Source: Thioclava nitratireducens (GTDB lineage: Bacteria; Pseudomonadota; Alphaproteobacteria; Rhodobacterales; Rhodobacteraceae). Taken from it: a stretch of DNA of 64,000 nt. A program made the position numbers and the translations under genes. The DNA is taken from contig NZ_CP019437.1 in assembly GCF_001940525.2 (NCBI RefSeq), positions 718,501 to 782,500 on the forward strand. Direction: 5' to 3'. Each line of letters starts with the position of its first letter. The first letter of the stretch is position 1. The notes beneath the pieces are model-generated. The model saw only the letters and a program-made list of their open reading frames with translations. It had not been told where the DNA came from and made no database searches. Of this stretch, positions 56,794 to 64,000 are shown piece by piece.

Positions 56794-56930
56794 GGAGGGC
56801 CCGGCAGGGGCGCGGTTCAATCCGCGCCCCTGATCCGTTTTCAAGAGACCGTGCGTAGGGGAGACATCCCCGCAAGGGCCCGTAAGAATGGCCTGACAAA
56901 AACAGCGACGCGGCAACAGGGGAAATAAGA

Positions 56931-58193
56931 ATGACAAGCGCGCCCGACGCGCCGGAGCAGGGCTTCCGGCTCAGCCAGCTTATCTATGACACGCGTTATC
57001 GCTCCCTGACGATCCAGGTGGTCGTCTTCATCCTCGTGATGGGCGGCGCGGCATGGCTGGTGGACAATGTGATCCAGAACCTCAACGATCTCGGGAAGGA
57101 TTTCAATTTCTCCTTCCTCGGGCAGAGGGCCGGTTACGATATCGGCAATGCCATCATCCCGTATAACAACGACATGAGCCACGGCCGCGCGCTGCTGGTC
57201 GGTCTGATCAACACGCTCTGGGTGTCCTTCCTAGGCTGCGTCGCGGCGACGATCATCGGGATCTTCGTGGGCGTGCTGCGCCTCTCGAAGAACTGGCTCG
57301 TGGCGCGGCTGATGACTGTCTATGTCGAAGTCTTCCGCAACATCCCGGTGCTGCTCTGGATCCTCGTGGCGATCGCGCTGCTGACCGATGTGGCCCCGTC
57401 GCCCAACGCCTACAAGGTGAACCAGCAGACCGGCGAGGCGCAGGCGTCGATGATCCTCGACTCCGTCGCCTTCACCAACCGCTATACCGCGATCCCCGCG
57501 GTGCATTTCGACCGCTCGCTTGGATCGCTCGACACGGCGCTCGCGCCGATCTCGCTCGACTTCCTCGCGCTCGTGATCGTGCTGATCGCCTCGATCTGGG
57601 TGAACAAGCGGCTTATGACCCATGCCGCCAAAGTACAGGAGGCGACCGGGAAGAGGCCGACCACGTGGTGGAAGAGCATCCTCATCATTCTCGGGCCGGT
57701 GCTGATCCTCGCAATCGCGCTCGGCATCAATCCCGAAGAGCCGCAGATCAAGGGCTTCAACTTTACCGGCGGCACGAACGTGTCGAACTCCTTCGTGGCG
57801 CTCTGGCTGGGCCTGTCGCTCTATACGGCGGCCTTCATCGCCGAGATTGTTCGCGCCGGTATTCTCGCCATCTCGAAAGGCCAGACCGAGGCCGCCTTTG
57901 CGCTGGGTCTGCGGGCCAATCGCACGATGAGCCTCGTGATCCTGCCGCAGGCGCTGCGGGTCATCATCCCGCCGCTGATCTCGCAATATCTGAACCTGAC
58001 GAAGAACTCCTCGCTCGCGATCGCCGTGGGCTACCTGGAACTGCGCGGCACGTTGGGCGGCATCACCCTGAACCAGACCGGGCGCGAGCTCGAGGCGATC
58101 ACGCTGATGATGCTGATCTACCTCGCGATCTCGCTGACGATCTCGGGCGTGATGAACGTCTACAACAATCGCGTGAAGCTGAAGGAGCGGTGA
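56931..58193 (+). CDS. bztB: Bzt/Aap amino-acid transporter permease 1
   Basis: A 420-residue membrane permease. As in other BztB/AapQ proteins, a long loop after the first helices separates the membrane segments, and the C-terminal third has the EAA motif in EAAFALGLRANRTMSLVILPQALR, in two pieces. It begins 137 bases after bztA and ends one base before bztC. It pairs with BztC as the heterodimeric channel. Confidence 0.95.
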   Translation: MTSAPDAPEQGFRLSQLIYDTRYRSLTIQVVVFILVMGGAAWLVDNVIQNLNDLGKDFNFSFLGQRAGYDIGNAIIPYNNDMSHGRALLVGLINTLWVSFLGCVAATIIGIFVGVLRLSKNWLVARLMTVYVEVFRNIPVLLWILVAIALLTDVAPSPNAYKVNQQTGEAQASMILDSVAFTNRYTAIPAVHFDRSLGSLDTALAPISLDFLALVIVLIASIWVNKRLMTHAAKVQEATGKRPTTWWKSILIILGPVLILAIALGINPEEPQIKGFNFTGGTNVSNSFVALWLGLSLYTAAFIAEIVRAGILAISKGQTEAAFALGLRANRTMSLVILPQALRVIIPPLISQYLNLTKNSSLAIAVGYLELRGTLGGITLNQTGRELEAITLMMLIYLAISLTISGVMNVYNNRVKLKER

Positions 58194-58194
58194 G

Positions 58195-59514
58195 ATGAGC
58201 GATACCGAAGCCCATTCCGTCGCCTATGTCCGCGACTCGATGCTGCCGCAGCAGCCGGCCCCCGCGGGGCAGTCCGGCGCGGTCCAATGGCTGCGCGAGA
58301 ACCTGTTCTCGGGCTGGCTGAATACGCTGCTGACCCTTGTGGGCGTGGCGGTGATCTACACGCTGGTCATGCATTTCCTGCCGTGGTTCCTGCATGGCGT
58401 CTGGGACGCCAACTCGATCAAGGAGTGCCGCACGATCATCACCGACCGTTACGGCGAAGGCGCGACCGGCGCCTGTTGGGCGGTGATCCGCGAGCGGTGG
58501 CACCAGTTCATCTTCGGCTTCTACCCGCCGGAGCTCTACTGGCGTCCGATTCTCGCCTTCCTGCTGCTCTTCGTGGCGGTCGGCCCGCTTCTCTTCACTT
58601 GGGTGCCGCGTGCGCTGGCGTGGTTCACGCCGGTCTACCCGTTCCTCGCCGTCTGGCTGCTCTGGGGCGGCACCGGCTGGGCCCCGGTCATGGTGTTCGC
58701 GGGTTTCTTGCTGGGCGGGGCGATCTTGATGCTGCTCGCGTCGCGCATCGGCTCCATCGCGGCCTTCTCGGTCGGTGCTTTCGTGACGATCCTCTATTTC
58801 CTCTTCGTGGTGGGCCCGCTGATCGGCGGTCTGCAGGCGATCCTCCCCTGGGGAATCGAGCCGGTGGAATCCGCCAAGTTCGGGGGCTTCCTGCTGGCGA
58901 TCACGCTGGGCGTAGGCGGCATCATGATGTCGCTGCCGCTGGGGATCATCCTTGCACTCGGGCGTCAGTCGGACATGCCTCTGGTCAAGGCCTTCTCGGT
59001 GATCTTCATCGAGTTCATCCGCGGCGTCCCGCTGATCACGCTGCTGTTCGTAGCCTCGCTGCTGCTGAACTACTTCCTGCCGCCGGGCACGAATTTCGAC
59101 ATCATCCTGCGGGTGATGATCCTCGTGACCTTCTTCGCCGCGGCCTATATCGCCGAGGTGATCCGCGGCGGTCTCGCGGCGCTTCCGCGGGGCCAATACG
59201 AAGCGGCGGATGCGCTGGGGCTCGACTACTGGAAGGCGCAGCGGCTGATCATTCTGCCGCAGGCGCTGAAGATATCGATCCCGGGCATCGTCTCGACCTT
59301 CATCGGCATGTTCAAGGATACGACGCTGGTCGTGTTCGTGGGTCTCTTCGACCCGCTCAAGGGCATCCCGGACTTCATCCGCGCCGACTTCAACTGGAAA
59401 GGCATCTACTGGGAGCCCTTCATCTTCGTCGGCGCCATCTTCTTTATCCTGAACTTCGCAATGTCGCGCTACTCGATGTCTCTCGAGCGTCGACTGCAGC
59501 GTGATAACCATTAA
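58195..59514 (+). CDS. bztC: Bzt/Aap amino-acid transporter permease 2
   Basis: A 439-residue permease with several N-terminal helices, longer than typical HisM-type permeases, as is normal for BztC/AapM. The EAA loop is [21 protein letters not shown]. It follows bztB almost without gap and precedes the ATPase gene by 16 bases. Confidence 0.95.
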   Translation: MSDTEAHSVAYVRDSMLPQQPAPAGQSGAVQWLRENLFSGWLNTLLTLVGVAVIYTLVMHFLPWFLHGVWDANSIKECRTIITDRYGEGATGACWAVIRERWHQFIFGFYPPELYWRPILAFLLLFVAVGPLLFTWVPRALAWFTPVYPFLAVWLLWGGTGWAPVMVFAGFLLGGAILMLLASRIGSIAAFSVGAFVTILYFLFVVGPLIGGLQAILPWGIEPVESAKFGGFLLAITLGVGGIMMSLPLGIILALGRQSDMPLVKAFSVIFIEFIRGVPLITLLFVASLLLNYFLPPGTNFDIILRVMILVTFFAAAYIAEVIRGGLAALPRGQYEAADALGLDYWKAQRLIILPQALKISIPGIVSTFIGMFKDTTLVVFVGLFDPLKGIPDFIRADFNWKGIYWEPFIFVGAIFFILNFAMSRYSMSLERRLQRDNH

Positions 59515-59530
59515 TCGGGGACTAGACACA

Positions 59531-60322
59531 ATGACCGAACCGCATTTCGAACGTCAGGTCGACCGCAGCCACATGCAGGTCTCCGACGAGGTTGCGATCC
59601 AGATCGAGAACATGAACAAGTGGTATGGCCAGTTTCACGTGCTGCGCGACATCGATCTGACCGTGCAGCGCGGCGAGCGCATCGTCATCGCCGGGCCCTC
59701 CGGCTCGGGGAAATCGACGCTGATCCGCTGCATCAACCGGCTCGAGGAACACCAGCAGGGCAAGATCATCGTCGATGGAATCGAACTGACCAACGACCTG
59801 AAGAACATCGACAAGATCCGCCGGGAAGTCGGCATGGTGTTCCAGCACTTCAACCTGTTCCCGCATCTCACGATCCTCGAGAATCTGACGCTAGCCCCGA
59901 TCTGGGTGCGCAAGACGCCCAAGAAGGAAGCCGAAGCGACGGCGATGCATTACCTCGAGAAGGTGAAAATCCCCGAACAGGCGGACAAGTATCCCGGCCA
60001 GCTCTCGGGCGGCCAGCAGCAGCGTGTGGCGATCGCGCGTTCGCTGTGCATGAAGCCGCGCATCATGCTCTTCGACGAACCGACCTCGGCACTCGATCCG
60101 GAGATGATCAAGGAAGTGCTCGATACGATGATCGAGCTGGCCGAAGAGGGGATGACCATGCTCTGCGTGACCCACGAGATGGGCTTCGCGCAGGCGGTGG
60201 CGAACCGGGTGATCTTCATGGCCGACGGTCAGATCGTCGAGCAGAACAACCCGCATGACTTCTTCAACAACCCGAAATCCGAGCGGACCCAGCAGTTCCT
60301 GAGCCAGATCCTCGGGCACTGA
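59531..60322 (+). CDS. bztD: Bzt/Aap amino-acid transporter ATP-binding subunit
   Basis: A 263-residue polar amino-acid ABC ATPase. Walker [10 protein letters not shown] is at 55-63, the signature [16 protein letters not shown] begins near 158, and Walker [13 protein letters not shown] follows. The start at 59531 is the best fit to the family; an upstream in-frame ATG overlaps bztC. Last gene of the operon. Confidence 0.95.
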   Translation: MTEPHFERQVDRSHMQVSDEVAIQIENMNKWYGQFHVLRDIDLTVQRGERIVIAGPSGSGKSTLIRCINRLEEHQQGKIIVDGIELTNDLKNIDKIRREVGMVFQHFNLFPHLTILENLTLAPIWVRKTPKKEAEATAMHYLEKVKIPEQADKYPGQLSGGQQQRVAIARSLCMKPRIMLFDEPTSALDPEMIKEVLDTMIELAEEGMTMLCVTHEMGFAQAVANRVIFMADGQIVEQNNPHDFFNNPKSERTQQFLSQILGH

Positions 60323-60339
60323 GCCAAGGCTGCGGGCAG

Positions 60340-60394
60340 AGGCTGGGGGTTTCATACCCCCAGACCCCCATGGGATATTTCCGCCAAGGCGAAG
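60340..60394. repeat. Dispersed intergenic repeat, copy 5
   Basis: TGGGGGT-TTCAT-ACCCCCA forms a hairpin, followed by CCATGGGATATTTCCGCCAAGG and GCGAAG. The box matches the other copies in the window. It lies between convergent bztD and mdh. Confidence 0.7.
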
Positions 60395-60398
60395 AATT

Positions 60399-60432
60399 AA
60401 AAAGGGGGCGGCGCGAATACTCGTGCCGCCCC
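60399..60432 (-). terminator. Terminator of mdh (minus strand)
   Basis: On the minus strand GGGGCGGC and GCCGCCCC form a perfect eight-base stem (60405-60412 with 60425-60432), followed by a C and five T residues. It lies 22 bases after the mdh stop and may work in both directions. Confidence 0.85.
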
Positions 60433-60453
60433 TGTTCTATATTCGGGTCTGAT

Positions 60454-61437
60454 TTAAAGCAGGTCGGAAACCGCTTCACGCTCTTCTTCCAGTTCGCCGA
60501 CGGTGCGTGCCATCATCTCTTTCTGGAAGTCGTTGAACTCGAGCCCTTCGACGCGCTCGTAATGGCCATCCTTGCAGATCACCGGCAGACCGACCATCAG
60601 CCCCTCGGGGATGCCGTAGAGGCCGGTCGACGGCACGGCCATCGACACCCATTTGCCATCGGTGCCGTGGATCCAGTCATGCATGTGATCGATCGCGGCA
60701 TTCGCGGCGGAGGCGGCCGAGGAGGCGCCGCGCGCTTCAATGATCGCCGCGCCACGGGTGGCGACCTGCGGGATCAGCGTTTCGCGATACCAGGTCTCGT
60801 CGCCGATAATCTCGGAGAGCTTGCGGCCCTTCGCTTCGGCTTCGGTCCAATCGGCGAACATCGTGGGCGAGTGGTTGCCCCAGACCACGAAGCGCTCGAT
60901 GTCGTCGACATGCAGATCGGCTTTCGACGCGAACTGGGTCAGCGCGCGGTTATGGTCGAGCCGGATCATCGCCGTGATGTTCTCGGTGGGGAAGTTCGGC
61001 GCGTTGGCCGCGAGGATCATCGCGTTGGTGTTGGCCGGATTGCCGACGACCACGCATTTCGCGTCGCGCTTGGCAGCCTTGTCGAGCGCTTCACCCTGCA
61101 CGCGGAAGATCTCGGCATTGGCCGACAGCAGGTCGCGGCGCTCCATGCCTTTGGTGCGGGGGCGCGAGCCCACGAAGAACGCGGCATCGATATCGGTGAA
61201 GGCGGTCACCGGGTCATCGGTCACGACTGTCCCTGCGAGCAGCGGGAAAGCGCAGTCTTCCAGTTCCATCACGACGCCGCGCACCGCGTCGAGCGCCTGC
61301 GGCAGGTCGAGAAGCTGCAAGATCACCGGTTGATCGGGACCGTAGACATCCCCCTTGGCGATGCGAAACAGCAGCGCGTAGCAGATCTGACCGGCAGCCC
61401 CGGTGACGGCGATGCGTTTCGGCGTTTGAGCGGACAT
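60454..61437 (-). CDS. mdh: Malate dehydrogenase (cytosolic-type, NAD)
   Basis: Interconverts malate and oxaloacetate. The 327-residue protein has the NAD motif [19 protein letters not shown] and the arginine loop [26 protein letters not shown] contains the catalytic histidine. This is the MDH group resembling eukaryotic cytosolic enzymes, not the LDH-like MDH usually found beside sucCD in Rhodobacteraceae. It is followed by its own terminator. GGAGGG precedes the ATG. Confidence 0.94.
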   Translation of the reverse strand: MSAQTPKRIAVTGAAGQICYALLFRIAKGDVYGPDQPVILQLLDLPQALDAVRGVVMELEDCAFPLLAGTVVTDDPVTAFTDIDAAFFVGSRPRTKGMERRDLLSANAEIFRVQGEALDKAAKRDAKCVVVGNPANTNAMILAANAPNFPTENITAMIRLDHNRALTQFASKADLHVDDIERFVVWGNHSPTMFADWTEAEAKGRKLSEIIGDETWYRETLIPQVATRGAAIIEARGASSAASAANAAIDHMHDWIHGTDGKWVSMAVPSTGLYGIPEGLMVGLPVICKDGHYERVEGLEFNDFQKEMMARTVGELEEEREAVSDLL

Positions 61438-61543
61438 GGAAACCCTCCTGTGATGATTACGCCCGAGAGATAGGGCACCGGCGCGCGACTGGCCACAGAA
61501 AACCGTGTCCCGACGTCACGATCATGGGAGAGAAATGCCGCGA

Positions 61544-62062
61544 TCAGCCGCGCCGGGTCGGCGTGAAGAAATCGAGCACCGATCCCTGTCCCGGCTGCAC
61601 CTCGTCCCAGCTGTCGATCTGGAAATCGACGATCAGCGTGGCACAGGTGGGGAAACGGCGGAAATCGGGGTCGTGCAGGGCGCGCGCGGGCAGGCGATGG
61701 GCGAATTCCGCGATGCCCGGGTTGTGGCCCAGCATCATCACCGTCGGCGCGGAGGCGGTGCGCAGGACCTGCAGCATCATCTCGGGTGCGGCGTGGTAGA
61801 GGTCTTCGACATAGCTCACCTGCGGCCGCGTCTCGATCACCGCGCGTTCGACCCGGTCCCACGTCTCGCGGGTGCGGGTGGCCGAGGAGCAGAGCACCTC
61901 TTCCGGCTCCAACCCGCGCGAGGCGAGGAAATCGCCGAGTTCCAGCGCGGCGGCTCGGCCACGCCCATTCAGCGGGCGGTCACGATCCTCCATCGCCGGG
62001 TCATCCCAGCTGGATTTCGCATGACGGGTCAGGATCAGGCGGCGATAGCCGAGCGGGGTCAT
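61544..62062 (-). CDS. Histidine phosphatase family protein (SixA-like)
   Basis: A 172-residue phosphohistidine-phosphatase-like enzyme. The catalytic RHAKSSWDD (H14) starts the fold, and MMLGHNPGIAE supplies the second histidine. SixA removes phosphate from histidine phosphotransfer proteins, in E. coli acting on the nitrogen PTS, so a link with the PtsP encoded at 20 kb is conceivable. Start chosen at 62062, overlapping the preceding gene by four bases. Confidence 0.88.
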   Translation of the reverse strand: MTPLGYRRLILTRHAKSSWDDPAMEDRDRPLNGRGRAAALELGDFLASRGLEPEEVLCSSATRTRETWDRVERAVIETRPQVSYVEDLYHAAPEMMLQVLRTASAPTVMMLGHNPGIAEFAHRLPARALHDPDFRRFPTCATLIVDFQIDSWDEVQPGQGSVLDFFTPTRRG

Positions 62063-62709
62063 GGGTGAAACTGCCTCATATGCCATGCGGATTGCTGGGG
62101 CAGCCTGCCATAGCTTTCACCTGCCGGGCAAGCGCGTCTTGCAAGGCAGCCGAGATCGCGACAGGTCGCACCCTCGGGGCGGTCGAGATGCGCGTGACAG
62201 CTTGCCGTGTCGTAACCGTCCGCCGTGAGCGCGTCGACCGGGCAGGCGGTGGCGCAGGGCGCGGGGCAACCGAGGCAGGGATTGGCTGCGGCTGCGGGCA
62301 GCGGAAGCAAGCCGGGCAGGGCCAGTGCGCCCCGTACCGAGGCCCAGAGGCCCATATGCATATGGCACATCAGGTGGACCGGCGAGGCGAAGCTCTGTCC
62401 GCTTTTCAAGGCCCAGCTTACGAATGGCTGCCAGGGCGGACCGGTGAAGGGGAAAAGCGCGCGGGCTTCAAATTGCCGTGCGATGGCGCCGATCACCCGT
62501 GCCGACCAGCGATCCAGAGGATCGAGAACGTCCTCGGCGAATTCCGGCTGAGCGGTGACATGCGCCCAAAACCCCGGCTCGTCGGGGGAGATCAGCGCGA
62601 TCGTCTCGCTGCCCTCATGCAGCAGCCCCGATACGAACAGCCGATGCGGGGCGAGCGCCTCCGCGAGCGGCTCGATCGCCGGAAAAGTCACCGGCGGCGT
62701 CTCACTCAC
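62059..62709 (-). CDS. Ferredoxin-like iron-sulfur protein of unknown function
   Basis: A 216-residue protein with a non-cysteine N-terminal half and a cysteine-rich C-terminal part. C145, C148, C152 and C156 form a CxxCxxxCxxxCP cluster motif, and C171, C183, C188 and C194 could bind a second cluster. The layout recalls the ferredoxin part of QueG-like proteins, but the cobalamin domain is absent. Electron transfer is likely; partner unknown. It overlaps argB by eight bases and the phosphatase by four. Confidence 0.8.
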   Translation of the reverse strand: MSETPPVTFPAIEPLAEALAPHRLFVSGLLHEGSETIALISPDEPGFWAHVTAQPEFAEDVLDPLDRWSARVIGAIARQFEARALFPFTGPPWQPFVSWALKSGQSFASPVHLMCHMHMGLWASVRGALALPGLLPLPAAAANPCLGCPAPCATACPVDALTADGYDTASCHAHLDRPEGATCRDLGCLARRACPAGESYGRLPQQSAWHMRQFHP

Positions 62710-63595
62710 CGCGCGGTTTCACGCGCGGCTCGGTCGAGCGGATCATCGAGCCCGCCCCATGTTCGGTGAACAGTTCCAGCAGGCAGGCATTGGCCACGCG
62801 CCCGTCGACGATGACAACCGCGCGCACGCCCTCTTCGACCGCTTTCAGCGCGGTCTCGACCTTGGGGATCATGCCGCCCGCGATGGTGCCATCGGCGATC
62901 ATCGCTGTGACGTCTTCCGGCGTCAGCTGCGTCACCACTTCGCCCGCCTTGTTCTTGACGCCCGCTACGTCGGTCAGCAGGAGCAGGCGATCGGCGCGCA
63001 ACGCGCCCGCGATGGCGCCAGCCGCAGTGTCGCCATTGACATTGAATGTCTCGTTATCCGCCATACCGGTCGCGACCGGGGCGATCACCGGGATCATTCC
63101 CGCGTTGTAGAGGTCGCGGATCACCTGCACGTTCATCTCGACCGGACGACCGACGAAACCGAGTTCCGGGTCGTCCGCCTCGCAGACCATCAGGTCGTCG
63201 TCCTTGCCCGAGATACCGACCGCACGACCGCCCTGATCGTTGATCGCCTGCACGATGCGCTTGTTGACGAGGCCCGAGAGGATCATCTCGACCACCTCGA
63301 CGGTCGCCTTGTCGGTGACGCGCTTGCCGCGGACCCACTGGCTCTCGATGCCGAGCTTGCCCAGCATCTCGTTGATCATCGGCCCGCCGCCATGCACCAC
63401 GACCGGGAAGATACCGACCTGGCGCATCAGCACGATATCGCGGGCGAAATCGGCCATCGCCTCTTCGTCGCCCATCGCGTTTCCGCCGAATTTCACCACG
63501 ACCACGGCGCCGGAATAGCGTTGCAGGTAGGGCAGGGCTTCGGAGAGGGTGCGGGCGGTGGCAATCCAGTCACGATCCATGGTCTGCTTTCTCAT
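62702..63595 (-). CDS. argB: Acetylglutamate kinase
   Basis: Second step of arginine synthesis, phosphorylating N-acetylglutamate. The 297-residue protein contains [24 protein letters not shown] and the C-terminal [18 protein letters not shown] typical of the family. The start at 63595 has GAGGA eight bases upstream; the next ATG at 63580 is an alternative. Confidence 0.96.
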   Translation of the reverse strand: MRKQTMDRDWIATARTLSEALPYLQRYSGAVVVVKFGGNAMGDEEAMADFARDIVLMRQVGIFPVVVHGGGPMINEMLGKLGIESQWVRGKRVTDKATVEVVEMILSGLVNKRIVQAINDQGGRAVGISGKDDDLMVCEADDPELGFVGRPVEMNVQVIRDLYNAGMIPVIAPVATGMADNETFNVNGDTAAGAIAGALRADRLLLLTDVAGVKNKAGEVVTQLTPEDVTAMIADGTIAGGMIPKVETALKAVEEGVRAVVIVDGRVANACLLELFTEHGAGSMIRSTEPRVKPRGE

Positions 63596-63729
63596 CTGGC
63601 TGGTCCTCGGGCAGGGTGATCCCATCTTGCTAGACCGTTCGCGCCGGGTTTGGAAGGGCGCAATCGGGGCCGTTGCGCTCGGACCAAAACCGACTAGGGT
63701 CGGGAACGCGCTGACGGGGAGTTCGAGTG

Positions 63730-64000
63730 ATGGACGATCGCAAAGTAATGCTGCTGACAGGGGCGAGCCGCGGGATCGGCCACGCCACGGTGAAACGTTT
63801 CGCAGCCGAGGGGTGGCGCGTGATTACCTGTTCGCGCCAACCGTTTCCCGAGCAATGCCCGTGGGGCGGCGGCCGCGAAGACCACATTCAGGTCGATCTC
63901 TCGAAGCCCGACGAGGTGATCGACGCGATCGCAGATATTCGCAGCCGGATCGACGGGCGGCTGCATGCCTTGGTGAACAATGCCGGGATTTCGCCCAAAG
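63730..64000 (+). CDS. Short-chain dehydrogenase/reductase, N-terminal part (cut by window edge)
   Basis: About 90 residues are visible from the ATG at 63730 (GGGGAG upstream). The Rossmann motif [15 protein letters not shown] and the NNAG segment near the edge identify an NAD(P)-dependent SDR enzyme. The catalytic YxxxK lies outside the window, so substrate and full length are unknown. It is divergent from argB. Confidence 0.9.
   Translation, partial: MDDRKVMLLTGASRGIGHATVKRFAAEGWRVITCSRQPFPEQCPWGGGREDHIQVDLSKPDEVIDAIADIRSRIDGRLHALVNNAGISPK

Noticed and set aside
1..64000. tRNA genes, CRISPR arrays, insertion sequences, prophage or integrase sites
   Set aside because: No T-loop/anticodon patterns, regularly spaced repeats, transposases or phage genes were seen on either strand by eye.

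Overview
This is a 64 kb stretch of chromosome from a GC-rich alphaproteobacterium, most likely of the family Rhodobacteraceae. The evidence is the ctaC-ctaB-coxF-ctaG-ctaE-surf1 respiratory cluster, the bztABCD amino-acid transporter behind an ATP12 chaperone gene, lysC beside ptsP, and several families typical of that group. Genus cannot be settled from sequence alone. Coding density is very high; many neighbours overlap by 4 bases (ATGA) and only one gap exceeds 300 bases. I found no tRNA, rRNA, CRISPR array, insertion sequence or prophage.

Layout. 1-5 kb: the start of tldD (minus strand), then the aa3 cytochrome c oxidase subunit II/III and assembly operon. 5-8.3 kb: thrC, an M16 peptidase and an acetyltransferase. 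8.4-14.7 kb: a GlcD-like oxidase, a minus-strand purine/methionine salvage operon (mtaP-apt-nudix), a DMT exporter, a flavin reductase, a GNAT enzyme and an EcsC protein. 14.8-22 kb: a GMC oxidoreductase, Kdo transferase, a DUF1178 protein, lysC and ptsP. 22.2-26.5 kb: an RND efflux permease and its adaptor; the adaptor gene carries an apparent single-base frameshift, and a palindromic operator candidate sits upstream. 27.2-36.9 kb: an osmoprotection region, with a betaine/TMAO-type ABC transporter (minus strand), a lipid kinase and phosphoesterase pair, a MarR regulator (EctR-like) and the ectoine operon ectA-ectB-ectC-ask. 37.1-42 kb: a cyanide-insensitive bd quinol oxidase (cydAB) followed by a YdeP/FdhF-like molybdopterin oxidoreductase. 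42-44.3 kb (minus): an MFS transporter and a nucleotide-sugar epimerase. 44.5-49.8 kb: the tail of the spc operon plus the alpha operon (rplO-secY-adk-rpsM-rpsK-rpoA-rplQ). 50-51.3 kb: a luxR-luxI quorum-sensing pair. 51.4-55.6 kb: rarA, crcB, a pseudouridine synthase, a HAD phosphatase and an ATP12 chaperone. 55.8-60.3 kb: bztABCD. 60.4-63.6 kb (minus): malate dehydrogenase, a SixA-like phosphatase, a ferredoxin-like protein and argB. The window ends inside a plus-strand SDR gene.

Themes. Much of the window is ordinary housekeeping. The accessory content is (i) compatible-solute uptake and synthesis, with a dedicated second aspartokinase supplying ectoine synthesis beside the general LysC; (ii) a quorum-sensing pair placed directly behind the ribosomal alpha operon; (iii) an alternative quinol oxidase linked to a YdeP-like enzyme; and (iv) an RND pump with a possible lesion. 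A dispersed intergenic repeat family (a GGGGC-AGC/GCT-GCCCC hairpin plus a CCCGGGATATTT box) occurs at five gene ends. No wholly new system is evident. The most useful leads are the RND frameshift and operator, the ectoine control region, the luxRI placement, the detached rplO with its own promoter, and the repeat family.
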